Below, piece by piece: positions 54,350 to 63,684 of a stretch of 64,000 nucleotides of DNA (positions within the stretch are counted from its first letter, which is position 1; every line of letters starts with the position of its first letter). The position numbers and the translations under genes were made by a program. Where the stretch lies: NCBI RefSeq assembly GCF_026151335.1, contig NZ_JAMQPP010000006.1. One strand, written 5' to 3'. The stretch is from Leptospira_A soteropolitanensis. GTDB lineage: Bacteria > Spirochaetota > Leptospiria > Leptospirales > Leptospiraceae. The notes below the pieces were generated by a model. It had not been told where the DNA came from and ran no database searches. It saw nothing but the letters and a program-made list of their open reading frames with translations.

Positions 54350-57300
54350 ATGTGTTTAAAATTTTTTAGGAATGCAATTCTAATCCCCACTTTTTTATTT
54401 CATGCTTGTATTCCCAGTCTTTCTAAAGGTTTTTTACAATCCATCACTGACTTTTTACAATTCAGAAGTTTAACAAGCTCCGGTCCATCAGGGCCGTTTA
54501 AAATTTCTTTTACTGTCTCAGGTCTTCTTGGTTCAGGCCTTGTGGTAAACCTAAATTCCGGTTCAGAAATTCTTACTGTAAATGCAGATGGAAAATATGA
54601 TTTTTCTACGGTTCTTAATTCTGGAAATAATTTTAATGTCTCCATCCAAACACAACCTACACTTCCCACACAAACCTGTTCTGTCAGCGGTGGTTCAGGT
54701 GTTGTTGGACGAGGCAATATCGATTCCATTATAATCAATTGTGATCCATTGCGTTATGCACTTTCTGGAACCATTACTGGACTGGATGGAATCACAGGCC
54801 TTGTTCTCACAAACTCGTTCGATGGAGCCACACTGAATGTTGCGGTTGCCTCAGGTACTTTTGCATTTACCCAAACTTACTTAGATGGAACATCCTATAA
54901 TGTTTCTGTTACAACCCAACCCAACCATCCAGTACAAAACTGTGTGACTACCAATGGTGTTGGAGTCATCGCCGGAGCAGATATAACTAACATTAACATT
55001 GTATGTACTTCGACAGCATTTCCAATTGAAGTGAATGTAGTGGGTTTATCCTCAGGGACCTTAACGATTCGAAATAATAATTCCGAACTCCTAACAGTAA
55101 CAACAAATGGAACTCACATGTTTCCAACGGATGTGGTAATCAATAATGCTTACAATTTACAAGTGGCATCCCAACCGGCAAACCATCAATGTGTTATCTC
55201 TGCCCCGACTGGAGTTGTTACAGTAGCGACCATCACAGTCACTGCCAATTGTTTTAGTATGTTAAGTGTAACTCCTTCCAATGGCGGGATTTTGCAATCT
55301 ACGGAAAGCATTCGTTTAAAATTTTCAGCTGCAGTTAATGTGGGAAGCTGTACCGGGTCCAGCGGTTTAAATACCAACTTAGGATTGCCAGCACAGTTTT
55401 CGGTTATTACTACTTCTATCACAGACGACACACTTATAGTTTCTCCAGCACCTACAGATTCCTGGGTGAATGGAAATAGTACTCTGACACTAAACTGTAT
55501 CAGCAATAGTGGATACCCGCTGTCAACCACTGTAAATATTCTTTATTTAGTGCCTTCATTTATTCGATACGTTTCTCAAGTTAATGGAGATGATACTTTA
55601 ATGGATGGTCTTACTCCATTGACTCCCAAAAGGAACATCCAAGCTGCTATCAACGATTTCGGTGGTTGTCCTACCTTTGATTGTGCAGTCCTAGTAGAGG
55701 GAGGCTGGTATTATTCTGCGGCTGTTGGAGATAAAATCCAACTTGTAGACGGTATATCACTTTATGGCGGTTATGTTGCCGGCACTAACTTCGGCACATG
55801 GGACCCAGACTCACATAGCTCTCAGATTTTAATGATCACAACCCCAGCAAGTTGTGGTGGATCCACACAGGCGGCGCCATGTGCTTCTGTTGCTGGTGAT
55901 GCTTCCGTTGTCAATGACACGACTATTTCTGGTTTTTTTATCAAATCGGGGCCAGATACAGCACCTTATATGACAGGAGTATCTTTAAATTCAACTTCGA
56001 AAGTGAGACTGATAAATAATGCCATTGATGGCGGCACAGGAATCTCCGGATCGAGTGGGGTTCATGCAATTGATAGTAATCCATTTTTGGTTAAGAATTT
56101 AATCAATGGTGGTGATTGTACTTCTGATAGTTGTGGAGCTTTAGGGTTATATATCTCTTCGGCCTTTCCAATTTCTCCCATCCTACTGATCAATACAATA
56201 TCAGGTGGAACATCAGCATACAATATAACAAAATCAAAGGGAATCCAGTTTGTAGGACCTTCTACTATTACAGTTTCCAATATTATCGGGAATGTTTTTT
56301 TCAGTAAGAATTTAAACCTAACCTCCTCCACGGAAAGTATTGCATTTGAGGTAACTTCATCGGCTAGCGCTGGTTCAAATGGAACTTTATCAGGAAATAT
56401 CTTTATGGCAGGTCAAGGATACATTTCCATTGGGATTCGTATCCAAGTAGCTTCTTCGATTGAAATTGGTTCTCCTACTCAAGGTAATTCAATCGTTTCA
56501 AACGATGGAGTCTTTACGTCTTACGGTATAAATCTTTTAGGTGGACATGTGGTTCGTAGAAATGCAATTAATGTAGGAAATACAACTAGTACAGGACCAA
56601 CAACTATAGCTGGGATTTATATCACCGGCGGGGGGACACCCATTTTAGAAAATAATGCAATAGAAGTAGGAAAAGCAAACTCTACAGTCAGCACATCAAC
56701 ATATGGCATCTATACTTCCAATTCAGCTGCCGCAGCACGCATAGTAGGAAACTACATCCGTACTGGACAATCTAATGGAACAGGGACTGCCACAACGGCT
56801 GCAGGAATCAGTATCAGCTCTCCCTCCAATTTCCTTGTTGCTAATAATTGGATTCAGAATGGAACAAGTAATTATAATGCCTTTGGAATTGAATTAAAAG
56901 GAATGTTTTCGGGGATTAGAATTTACCATAACACAGTGAGTAGCGGATCCTCTACTGTAGCGGGAAGGGAAACACCAATATTCATTACAACCCCTTCCAG
57001 TGGAGCGGATATTCAAAATAATGTTTTATTGTTAGTCGATAATTCGGCAGGGAATGCCTGTATTATTAATTCTGGGTCTGGGATGCAAAGTGCGATCAAA
57101 TACAATGTATTTCACAACTGTACATCTTTAGTTTATCATAATAGCATAAACTATACAGACCTGTGCGGAGGAGGAATTCCTACCACAGCCGGATGTGCTA
57201 CCCCCCTTGGTGTTGTGGGAAATTTTGGTAACAATCTAAACTTAAATCCCAATTTTGTTTTGAATTTTGGAACGGTGGCAAATTATACACCAACCACTGC

Positions 57301-57433
57301 CACTTCTTGTTCGATCACAAAATCCACAAACAATATTCTAACAGATAGTTTTAATGGAAATGGGACAAGGCCCGGTGGCGATGGAGCCGTGAGCCTTGGT
57401 GCCATTGAATACGAATACGGTTGCACACCTTAA
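54350..57433 (+). CDS. Large surface lipoprotein: Cys-paired repeats, Ig-like domain and beta-helix
   Basis: A 1027-residue lipoprotein (signal ending IPTFLFHA|C, Cys20). After a short linker come three repeats of about 80-85 residues (50-131, 134-219, 223-301), each ending in a Cys pair 20-21 residues apart. A bacterial Ig/SbsA-like strand region follows (LSVTPSNGGILQSTESIRLK, about 303-400). From about 405 to the end, short Asn/Ser/Gly-rich repeats such as ILENNAIEV, RNAINVGN and IVGNYIRTGQ match a right-handed parallel beta-helix (DUF1565-like). AGAGAG precedes the ATG. Probably surface-exposed, for binding or polysaccharide contact; role unknown. Confidence 0.8.
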   Translation: MCLKFFRNAILIPTFLFHACIPSLSKGFLQSITDFLQFRSLTSSGPSGPFKISFTVSGLLGSGLVVNLNSGSEILTVNADGKYDFSTVLNSGNNFNVSIQTQPTLPTQTCSVSGGSGVVGRGNIDSIIINCDPLRYALSGTITGLDGITGLVLTNSFDGATLNVAVASGTFAFTQTYLDGTSYNVSVTTQPNHPVQNCVTTNGVGVIAGADITNINIVCTSTAFPIEVNVVGLSSGTLTIRNNNSELLTVTTNGTHMFPTDVVINNAYNLQVASQPANHQCVISAPTGVVTVATITVTANCFSMLSVTPSNGGILQSTESIRLKFSAAVNVGSCTGSSGLNTNLGLPAQFSVITTSITDDTLIVSPAPTDSWVNGNSTLTLNCISNSGYPLSTTVNILYLVPSFIRYVSQVNGDDTLMDGLTPLTPKRNIQAAINDFGGCPTFDCAVLVEGGWYYSAAVGDKIQLVDGISLYGGYVAGTNFGTWDPDSHSSQILMITTPASCGGSTQAAPCASVAGDASVVNDTTISGFFIKSGPDTAPYMTGVSLNSTSKVRLINNAIDGGTGISGSSGVHAIDSNPFLVKNLINGGDCTSDSCGALGLYISSAFPISPILLINTISGGTSAYNITKSKGIQFVGPSTITVSNIIGNVFFSKNLNLTSSTESIAFEVTSSASAGSNGTLSGNIFMAGQGYISIGIRIQVASSIEIGSPTQGNSIVSNDGVFTSYGINLLGGHVVRRNAINVGNTTSTGPTTIAGIYITGGGTPILENNAIEVGKANSTVSTSTYGIYTSNSAAAARIVGNYIRTGQSNGTGTATTAAGISISSPSNFLVANNWIQNGTSNYNAFGIELKGMFSGIRIYHNTVSSGSSTVAGRETPIFITTPSSGADIQNNVLLLVDNSAGNACIINSGSGMQSAIKYNVFHNCTSLVYHNSINYTDLCGGGIPTTAGCATPLGVVGNFGNNLNLNPNFVLNFGTVANYTPTTATSCSITKSTNNILTDSFNGNGTRPGGDGAVSLGAIEYEYGCTP
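54497..55252 (+). repeat. Three tandem Cys-paired protein repeats inside the surface lipoprotein gene
   Basis: Protein repeats at residues 50-131, 134-219 and 223-301 share the order: GL.G..L / N.......V...G...F / L..G..YNV.V.TQP / Q.C.V..G.GV / I..I...C. The Cys pairs are C110-C131, C198-C219 and C281-C301. DNA identity is too diverged for recent duplication. Confidence 0.75.
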
Positions 57434-57451
57434 TTTAAAGTACATAAAGTT

Positions 57452-57475
57452 AAGGGATTAGTTTCCCTTTTCTTT
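57452..57475 (+). terminator. Weak intrinsic terminator after the surface lipoprotein gene
   Basis: AAGGGA (57452-57457) pairs with TCCCTT (57464-57469) around a 6-nt loop and is followed by TTCTTT. The stem is only 6 bp, so it may be weak. It lies between convergent genes. Confidence 0.45.
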
Positions 57476-57500
57476 ACCGTGTATGATTTTATAAAAACTA

Positions 57501-58541
57501 TTAAGGCAAAACGTAAATCCCTACACGATCATTGTATAGACTGCCTATGTACAATTGTCTTTTCTTTTCTAATACACTAGTCACTTCTTTAAGATGTTCT
57601 CCGCTTGGATCTTGTAAGGTCATAAGCACTTTTCCATTCCCATCCATTTTGAGTGCATACCCATATGGTTCAGCTTTGGGCCATAGGAATTTGGGAAGAA
57701 AGGAAATCATCTTTTTCACAACAGGAGAAGGATGCATATGATCCATCCTATCGTTTCTGACTGTAAAAAGTGCCACCCAAAATTCTCCATTTTCATTTCT
57801 AGTGATATTATCAGGAAAACCTGGTAGATTTTCGATTATAGTTTCTTTCGTTCCTTTTTTAGGGCCCTTTAACCAAAGTTTAGTGATCCTATATCGATAT
57901 GTTTCATTTACTAGAAGGTAATCTTCGCTCTTAGACAAAGCAATTCCATTTGCAAAATATAGTCCATCGGCAAGAAGTTCAGTTTCCTTAGTTTTTGGAT
58001 CATAAACAAAAACACGCCCATACGGTTTTGCTTCTAAAAGGTCATATAAATATTCCTTTTGTTCATAAATGGATGCATCAGAAAAATAAATTTTTCCGTC
58101 CTTTGCGATATCCAAATCATCAGTAAATTGAAAAGGTTTTCCCTTGTATTCAGAAACAAGGACGGTTAGTTTTCCAGCTTTATCTAAAGAAAGTAAACCT
58201 CGGTATGCATCTGCAATGATAAGGTTTCCTGATTGATCGAACTGGATCCCTAATGGCCGGCCACCTGTTTTAGCGATGGCTTTGATTTCCCCTTTTAGGG
58301 TGATGCGTATGATACGACCTTCTTTATCTCCGCCATAAATATTTCCATCAGCATCTACATCTAAGGATTCCAATCCTTTTACTTTACCAATTGCAAGTAA
58401 TATTGATTTTTGTAACTCAGTGTTAGGTGCATATATGCCGACTGACTCAGGTTTGATCGGTGGCTCGTATGCTACAGGTTCAAATGTTCTACAAGAAAAA
58501 AATACGATACCCAGCAATAAATTGAATCCTAAATATCTCAT
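57501..58541 (-). CDS. SMP-30/strictosidine-synthase-like lipoprotein
   Basis: A 346-residue lipoprotein (MRYLGFNLLLGIVFFS|C, Cys17) with a six-bladed beta-propeller: LESLDVDADGNIYGGDKEGR, GRPLGIQFDQSGNLIIADAY, TDDLDIAKDGKIYFSDASIY, FANGIALSKSEDYLLVNETY and PGFPDNITRNENGEFWVALF. The blades match the SMP-30/gluconolactonase/strictosidine-synthase superfamily (the eukaryotic APMAP type), whose members are Ca-dependent lactonases or esterases. The start overlaps the acyltransferase stop by 4 bp. Substrate unknown. Confidence 0.85.
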   Translation of the reverse strand: MRYLGFNLLLGIVFFSCRTFEPVAYEPPIKPESVGIYAPNTELQKSILLAIGKVKGLESLDVDADGNIYGGDKEGRIIRITLKGEIKAIAKTGGRPLGIQFDQSGNLIIADAYRGLLSLDKAGKLTVLVSEYKGKPFQFTDDLDIAKDGKIYFSDASIYEQKEYLYDLLEAKPYGRVFVYDPKTKETELLADGLYFANGIALSKSEDYLLVNETYRYRITKLWLKGPKKGTKETIIENLPGFPDNITRNENGEFWVALFTVRNDRMDHMHPSPVVKKMISFLPKFLWPKAEPYGYALKMDGNGKVLMTLQDPSGEHLKEVTSVLEKKRQLYIGSLYNDRVGIYVLP

Positions 58542-59416
58542 TTTATTTGTTTCTCCTTTTCGATCAAACTATCTTTCAAAGCCCAGCGTTCATCCACCCA
58601 TCGTTTCATTTTTTTGGACATAGGTGCAAATTGTTCGTTTTCTTCAATTGGAACTTGAGAAACAGAAATTACTTCTACAAACACCTTTAACTTTCTAATT
58701 TTTCCACGCATTAAATCCAAAAAACTTGGGTTTTCAGTAGGATATACAATCGTCAAATCGATAAATGCATCAATCGAATTTTTGAGTGCTGTAGACACAA
58801 CAGAGATCCCACCGCTATGAGGACGAAGTAAGTGTTGGTAAGGATTCTTCTTTAGTAACTTTTGTACTCTTTCTGGTGTTCTTCTATGCCCTTCAAGAAA
58901 GTTCAAAATGGAGAAAGGCATCCCGGCAAATTTTTCACAAACTCTTTTGACATTTTCTAAATCTTGAGTGGCAAGTTCTGGATTTTTTTTCAGTTGTTCC
59001 CTACTACTTCTTTTTACAAAAGGAAAGTCCAAAGCAAGCCAAGCATGGCCTAAAATAGGCACATACTTCAATGAGTCTTTGATAAAAAAACGAATGAGTG
59101 GAATTTTTCGATTTAGAACTGATTGGATGATATAAATATCAGACCAAGATTGGTGGTTACAAATAATCATGTAATGACCATCTGCTTTCAAATCTTTATA
59201 CGAGTCCCCAATCACCTCAAATTGGACACCATATAACATCCGCGAAATGCGGTAATTATTTTCAATCCAAAATTCTCCTACCCTCAAAAGAAGCCTATCA
59301 CCTAGTCTCCGTGCAGATCCGGTAGTTACCAATTTCCATATGTATAGCGGATACATTGTTGGAATGATTGATATTAAATTTAAAAGAAAGAAAAAATAAG
59401 CGATAATTAATCCCAA
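58538..59416 (-). CDS. PlsC-like 1-acylglycerol-3-phosphate acyltransferase
   Basis: A 292-residue membrane acyltransferase: hydrophobic N-terminus (about 3-28), the catalytic NHQSWSD motif (H88, D93: HX4D), PLIRFFIKDSLKYVPILGHA, and the FLEGHRRTPERV motif binding glycerol phosphate. The long C-terminal region resembles the YihG/LCLAT group rather than short PlsC. It may acylate lysophosphatidate or another lysolipid. It is translationally coupled to the downstream SMP-30-like lipoprotein and 16 bp downstream of the SpoIIE phosphatase. Confidence 0.87.
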   Translation of the reverse strand: MGLIIAYFFFLLNLISIIPTMYPLYIWKLVTTGSARRLGDRLLLRVGEFWIENNYRISRMLYGVQFEVIGDSYKDLKADGHYMIICNHQSWSDIYIIQSVLNRKIPLIRFFIKDSLKYVPILGHAWLALDFPFVKRSSREQLKKNPELATQDLENVKRVCEKFAGMPFSILNFLEGHRRTPERVQKLLKKNPYQHLLRPHSGGISVVSTALKNSIDAFIDLTIVYPTENPSFLDLMRGKIRKLKVFVEVISVSQVPIEENEQFAPMSKKMKRWVDERWALKDSLIEKEKQIK

Positions 59417-59432
59417 GTGAAACTCCTAATTA

Positions 59433-60662
59433 CTACGTTGTTCCGATTGCAAGAATCGTCACATCATCCATCATAGAGGCATCTCCCCTAAACGAATGAA
59501 AATCATCCATTAACAAATTAATTGTATCTGTTAGATTTAAATCCAAACTCTTAGCGGATTCAAAACTGGAAAGCAATTTGGTTTCTCCGAGGAGATTTCC
59601 TTCTTTGTTTTCTTGCTCCAAATATCCATCTGAAATCATAAACAAACGATCACCCAACCCAAAAGGCATAGAATGATTTGAATATTCTACATCTTTCTCC
59701 AAACCAAGCATAACTCCCGACTCAACCAGCGGTATGACATTCTCTCTTGTAACTACATAAGGTTCATTATGACCTGCGGAAGAATATGTTAATCTATTTT
59801 CTTCTAAATTCAGATCTACAACAACTGCGGTAAATTGATTCGATTTTTTCCCATAACGATCACTGAAAACTTGATTGAGAACATACAAAACATCGGCTGG
59901 ATTTGGTGCGGAATGTTTGATATGATCGTACTCCGCTTTAATGGCCATTGTGATTAAGGCAGCTTGCACACCGTGTCCGATCGCATCGGCTAAAAATAAC
60001 CGTATTTTTGATTTTTCTAAACGAATGACATCAAAGATATCACCACCTACTTCTGCCATAGGTTCAAATCGTGATCCAAAATCTAAGTGCGCTATATATT
60101 TTAAACCGAGTGGTAATATATTTCTTTGAATGGTTTTTGCGGTTTCTAAATCTTCTTGGATGATTTTTAAAGATTGGGTTAACTTTGCCGTTCTTTCTTT
60201 TACCATTTCTTCTAAGGTTTCATTTTGAAGACGAAGTTCCCTATTCTTTTCAATCAATACTTGGTTTTCTCTTTGTTCCGCATTACGAATTCTTGCAGTT
60301 AACAATTTTAAAAGTGTCAAAGTCAGATCTGGACTTGTTTGCAACAATCGATGAAAATCTTCCCGAGTTAATATAAAGAGTGTAGAATCTTCCTTAGCAG
60401 ATATATTCACTGTTCTCGGCGCTGAATCGATCAATGCAATTTCACCGAAATAATCCCCAGATACAAGATCACCAATAATTAATATTTCTTCTTTACTCTC
60501 ATCTAAATACTTCCAAACTTCAACGGTTCCCGATTCAATGTAGTAGAAAGAATCGCCTAACGAAAACTGTTCGATGACAAGAGATCCCTTTGGAAAAAAA
60601 GCCGATTTCATTTCTTTCTTCAAAAAACTTAGATCTGCTGTTGGTTTCTCCTCGGCACCCAT
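59433..60662 (-). CDS. CNB-domain SpoIIE-type (PP2C-like) phosphatase
   Basis: From ATG 60662 the protein has 409 residues; the frame is open back to 60836 but that would overlap the cupin gene. Residues about 10-125 are a CNB domain with a canonical cassette (YFGEIALIDSAPRTVNISAK). A coiled coil (RNAEQRENQVLIEKNRELRL, about 130-170) leads into a SpoIIE/PP2C domain (about 185-405) with EPMAEVGGDIFDVIRLEKSK, LFLADAIGHGVQAALITMAI and LGDRLFMISDGYLEQENKEG, the metal-binding aspartates of the family. cAMP or c-di-nucleotide binding would set phosphatase activity towards a phosphorylated STAS-type antagonist; partners are not in the window. Confidence 0.9.
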   Translation of the reverse strand: MGAEEKPTADLSFLKKEMKSAFFPKGSLVIEQFSLGDSFYYIESGTVEVWKYLDESKEEILIIGDLVSGDYFGEIALIDSAPRTVNISAKEDSTLFILTREDFHRLLQTSPDLTLTLLKLLTARIRNAEQRENQVLIEKNRELRLQNETLEEMVKERTAKLTQSLKIIQEDLETAKTIQRNILPLGLKYIAHLDFGSRFEPMAEVGGDIFDVIRLEKSKIRLFLADAIGHGVQAALITMAIKAEYDHIKHSAPNPADVLYVLNQVFSDRYGKKSNQFTAVVVDLNLEENRLTYSSAGHNEPYVVTRENVIPLVESGVMLGLEKDVEYSNHSMPFGLGDRLFMISDGYLEQENKEGNLLGETKLLSSFESAKSLDLNLTDTINLLMDDFHSFRGDASMMDDVTILAIGTT

Positions 60663-60678
60663 TCCGTGTAACCTAAAC

Positions 60679-61044
60679 TTAGACTTCCGATTCCCGGTTG
60701 ACTGAATCCAACGAAAAGGCAGGTTTACAAACAGACCAGTATTCTGCATCTTCCGAAAACGGATTAGAGTATCTGACTTTTGTCCCTTTTTCCACGAGAA
60801 GAGATTCTCCGGCAGAAAGAATGATAACCTCCCCATCTACTTCAATTTGTTTTTTACCCCGAATCATCAGTGTCCACTCATCGAAGTTAGGTGACTGAAA
60901 AGGTTCTCCCCAACCAGGAGGTGCTATCATATGAGCTAAGGAAAGGTCAGAGCTGCCGGTAGAGGGAATTCCAAAGTGTTCCGATATCGTTTTTCCACCA
61001 GGTACCGGAATTTGAATCGGGTCTTTTTGATGTTTAAAACCCAT
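60679..61044 (-). CDS. Small cupin-domain protein
   Basis: A 121-residue single-cupin protein: LAHMIAPPGWGEPFQSPNFD, EWTLMIRGKKQIEVDGEVII and LSAGESLLVEKGTKVRYSNP form the two cupin motifs, but the usual metal-binding His residues are mostly absent (EHFG is the only visible His pair region), so metal binding is uncertain. It lies 3 bp after the SDR gene and 16 bp before the phosphatase gene in a run of overlapping genes. Ligand unknown. Confidence 0.8.
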   Translation of the reverse strand: MGFKHQKDPIQIPVPGGKTISEHFGIPSTGSSDLSLAHMIAPPGWGEPFQSPNFDEWTLMIRGKKQIEVDGEVIILSAGESLLVEKGTKVRYSNPFSEDAEYWSVCKPAFSLDSVNRESEV

Positions 61045-61047
61045 AAA

Positions 61048-61905
61048 TTAAAAACCAGGGAATTTGAAATTAAATTTACTTTTAAGAAGTTCTTCCGTGT
61101 AAGACCAAAGTTTTCTTCTGGCAGTTACATCATATGAAGGTTCCGAACTCTTTTGAATTTCCTTTTTTACAAAATATTTTCCAGAAATGGAACTAATAGT
61201 AGGATCATTAACAAGGAATATAGAGGTCTCAGCACCTTTTTCCTCAGAGATCGCAAAGATATTCTGTGCAAACGTCAAAATAATTTTTGCCAAACCATCA
61301 TTATTTTGACCAAACTTTGTTTTTACAAATCCCGGATGTAGGCAGTTGACAGTTATCTTAGTTTGACTTAATCGTTCTGCGAGTTCATAGGTAAAATAAA
61401 TATTCATCAGTTTTGATCTTTGATACTGTTTCCAGCCGGAATATTCTTTTTCACCTAACAGATTATCGAAATCTAATGATACACCCATATGCGCTCGAGA
61501 AGCTACATTGACAATCCTTGATTCACCAGCTTTTTTTAATGAAGGAAGCAATCCAAGCGTCAGAATAAAATAATTTAAATGGTTTAAAGCAAATGTAGAT
61601 TCAAGACCTTCCTTGGTTATTGAATATTGATCAAAATAAGCCCCTGCATTATTGAGTAATACATCGATTTTTGGATGGTCCTTTCGAATGGTCTCTGTTA
61701 ATGAGAAAGTTTCTTTAGCAGAAGACAAGTCAGCCACATAAGAATGAACCGTTGCACCTGTTACCTGTAAAGAGTATACCAGTGCCGCAAGTTTATCTGG
61801 GTTTCGTCCAATTAAAATTAATTCATCTTGGTTTTTAGCAAAAGAATGAGCACAGACTCTACCAATCCCGTCTGTTGCACCTGTTATGACAATTGTCTTT
61901 TTCAT
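61048..61905 (-). CDS. Short-chain dehydrogenase/reductase (retinol-dehydrogenase-like)
   Basis: A 285-residue NAD(P)-dependent oxidoreductase: cofactor motif VITGATDGIGRVCAHSF (about 5-21), NNAGAYF, the catalytic Ser in IVNVASRAHM and the YxxxK pair in QYQRSKLMNIYF (about 168), then NCLHPGFVKTKFG. The active-site pattern and length match RDH-like SDRs acting on hydrophobic alcohols or aldehydes. It overlaps the upstream kinase gene by 4 bp and is followed 3 bp later by the cupin gene. Substrate unknown. Confidence 0.88.
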   Translation of the reverse strand: MKKTIVITGATDGIGRVCAHSFAKNQDELILIGRNPDKLAALVYSLQVTGATVHSYVADLSSAKETFSLTETIRKDHPKIDVLLNNAGAYFDQYSITKEGLESTFALNHLNYFILTLGLLPSLKKAGESRIVNVASRAHMGVSLDFDNLLGEKEYSGWKQYQRSKLMNIYFTYELAERLSQTKITVNCLHPGFVKTKFGQNNDGLAKIILTFAQNIFAISEEKGAETSIFLVNDPTISSISGKYFVKKEIQKSSEPSYDVTARRKLWSYTEELLKSKFNFKFPGF

Positions 61906-63683
61906 GAAATGATCTCCTCTTTCATCTTTTTGGGAATGGTAAAAACAAACTTGGAACCGGACACTCCATCGCTATCAGCAAACATAACTCCTCCATTTAC
62001 GGAAACGAATTCGTGGCATAACAAAAGCCCAATTCCATTTCCGGTTTCCCCTCCTGTTCCAGTAGATTTAATTACTTCTCCAACTTTGAATAGTTTGTTT
62101 AAAATTGACTTGGACATACCAACACCTGAATCAATAACGGAGACCTGCCAGTCTTTTCCTGTATCAACCGCATCAATTTGAATCTTACTATTACTATGGC
62201 TAAACTTTAAAGCATTAGAAACCAAATTTCGAATGACGGTAATAATCATTCTATCATCACAAAAAACCATAGCATGTGATGGAATTGCTACTTCAAATGT
62301 AATCCCTTTGTTAGAAGCACTTAGAACAAATAACTCTAAACATTCTCTAACAATATTATCCAACCTGTAATAGTGAGGGCGGTATTCTTCTTGTCCTCGT
62401 TGCAACTTAGACCATTCCAAAAGATTTTCCAATAACGAAAAAACTGATTCTGTTGCATCTACTAAGGATTGTGTCATTCCAGAAAGAGCGTCTTCTTTCT
62501 TCTTCATGTCCTCATTTAAGACTTTGAGTAACATTTTAATACCAGCAAGTGGCCCTCTTAGATCGTGTGAAATGATAGATAAAAAACGGTCCTTTGTTCC
62601 GTTAGCGACCAGAAGCTCTCGATTGACATTGGCCATTTGTTTCTCTAAGTTTCTCTGTTCCGTGTTGTCTCGGAAAACGAGTACCATTCCAATTTTTTTA
62701 CGATTGGCATCTCTGATTTGTTTTGCGGTCACTTCCCAATATTTATCATCTTTTTCCCAAATCCATTTTGTAAGTGTTCGTTTCTCTGACAAGTGATCCA
62801 ACTTAGAAATAATACCTGGAGATGAAGCGAAAAAATATTTATAGGAAAGTAAACTAGCATTCTTCGATGCAGTACAAAATAAATGTTCTGCGGCAATGTT
62901 CCAATCCACAACCCGATTGTTGAAATCAAGAATCACGACCGCTTCATCTAACTCATCTACAATTTCACCCCGCACCAAGGGAACTAAATCGAACATGCGA
63001 TAGTATCCGATGGCAAAGAAAATCAAAATTACCTGCATCGTGCTCATTACCGCGGTTAAATTAATACCCGGCAAAGGCCTAACACCTAACTTGTGCAAAA
63101 TGGCTGTGATCCAAATAAATAAATAAGAAATTAAAATTAAAAGATATCGCCGTCTTTCTGTTGATTTTGAAATAAAAATTCCCTTAACTAACAGGTATGC
63201 TACAAATACGGACCAAAAGAAAGAAAGAAAATATGATACAAAAAAACCAGCCGTATTAGTTACTTGGATCCATTGAATGCGATCATTGATGCTAACTAAA
63301 TATGTATCTAAAGTAAGTGTTTTAAAAATCGGATCAAGGACACAAACTATTAGAGTTAAAAAAGGTTGGATTGTGAGTAAAACCCAAAACCTCCTAGTTA
63401 ACAAATGTTTGTTTTGTGTGAACTCTAGTGAAACCAGAACCATTCCCACATTGGCAATGGCTACCCCGATATACAATAACGCAACGAATGTCCTATGTAA
63501 ACTAGGACTGATAAATGCAAAGTCGATTCCATAGAATCCGGTCCACATCATGGATCCGAAAACTAAAACTAACAAGTATTTTACAATGTCAAGGCGGAAG
63601 GATTTTAAAATGAATAGCCCCAATGCAAGATTGAAGCTAAAGGCTAAAAAGAGAAGTAAACTATAGGGATGGAATTGCCACAA
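61902..63683 (-). CDS. 7TM sensor histidine kinase with PAS domain
   Basis: A 593-residue membrane kinase: seven hydrophobic helices (about 8-230) of the histidine-kinase N-terminal 7TM type, a PAS domain (about 240-345, ELDEAVVILDFNNRVVDWNI to GMVLVFRDNTEQRNLEK), a HisKA domain with FLSIISHDLRGPLAG (phosphoacceptor H373), and a HATPase (N-box VIRNLVSNALKFS; G-boxes VIDSGVGM and GGETGNGIGLLLCHEFV). The start is TTG 63683, with GAAGAG 7 nt upstream, 1 bp after the bactofilin stop. A cognate response regulator is not in view. Confidence 0.92.
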   Translation of the reverse strand: MWQFHPYSLLLFLAFSFNLALGLFILKSFRLDIVKYLLVLVFGSMMWTGFYGIDFAFISPSLHRTFVALLYIGVAIANVGMVLVSLEFTQNKHLLTRRFWVLLTIQPFLTLIVCVLDPIFKTLTLDTYLVSINDRIQWIQVTNTAGFFVSYFLSFFWSVFVAYLLVKGIFISKSTERRRYLLILISYLFIWITAILHKLGVRPLPGINLTAVMSTMQVILIFFAIGYYRMFDLVPLVRGEIVDELDEAVVILDFNNRVVDWNIAAEHLFCTASKNASLLSYKYFFASSPGIISKLDHLSEKRTLTKWIWEKDDKYWEVTAKQIRDANRKKIGMVLVFRDNTEQRNLEKQMANVNRELLVANGTKDRFLSIISHDLRGPLAGIKMLLKVLNEDMKKKEDALSGMTQSLVDATESVFSLLENLLEWSKLQRGQEEYRPHYYRLDNIVRECLELFVLSASNKGITFEVAIPSHAMVFCDDRMIITVIRNLVSNALKFSHSNSKIQIDAVDTGKDWQVSVIDSGVGMSKSILNKLFKVGEVIKSTGTGGETGNGIGLLLCHEFVSVNGGVMFADSDGVSGSKFVFTIPKKMKEEIIS

Positions 63684-63684
63684 A

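Noticed and set aside
60663..60836. Upstream extension of the CNB-SpoIIE gene
   Set aside because: It overlaps the cupin gene in another frame and is not CNB-like.
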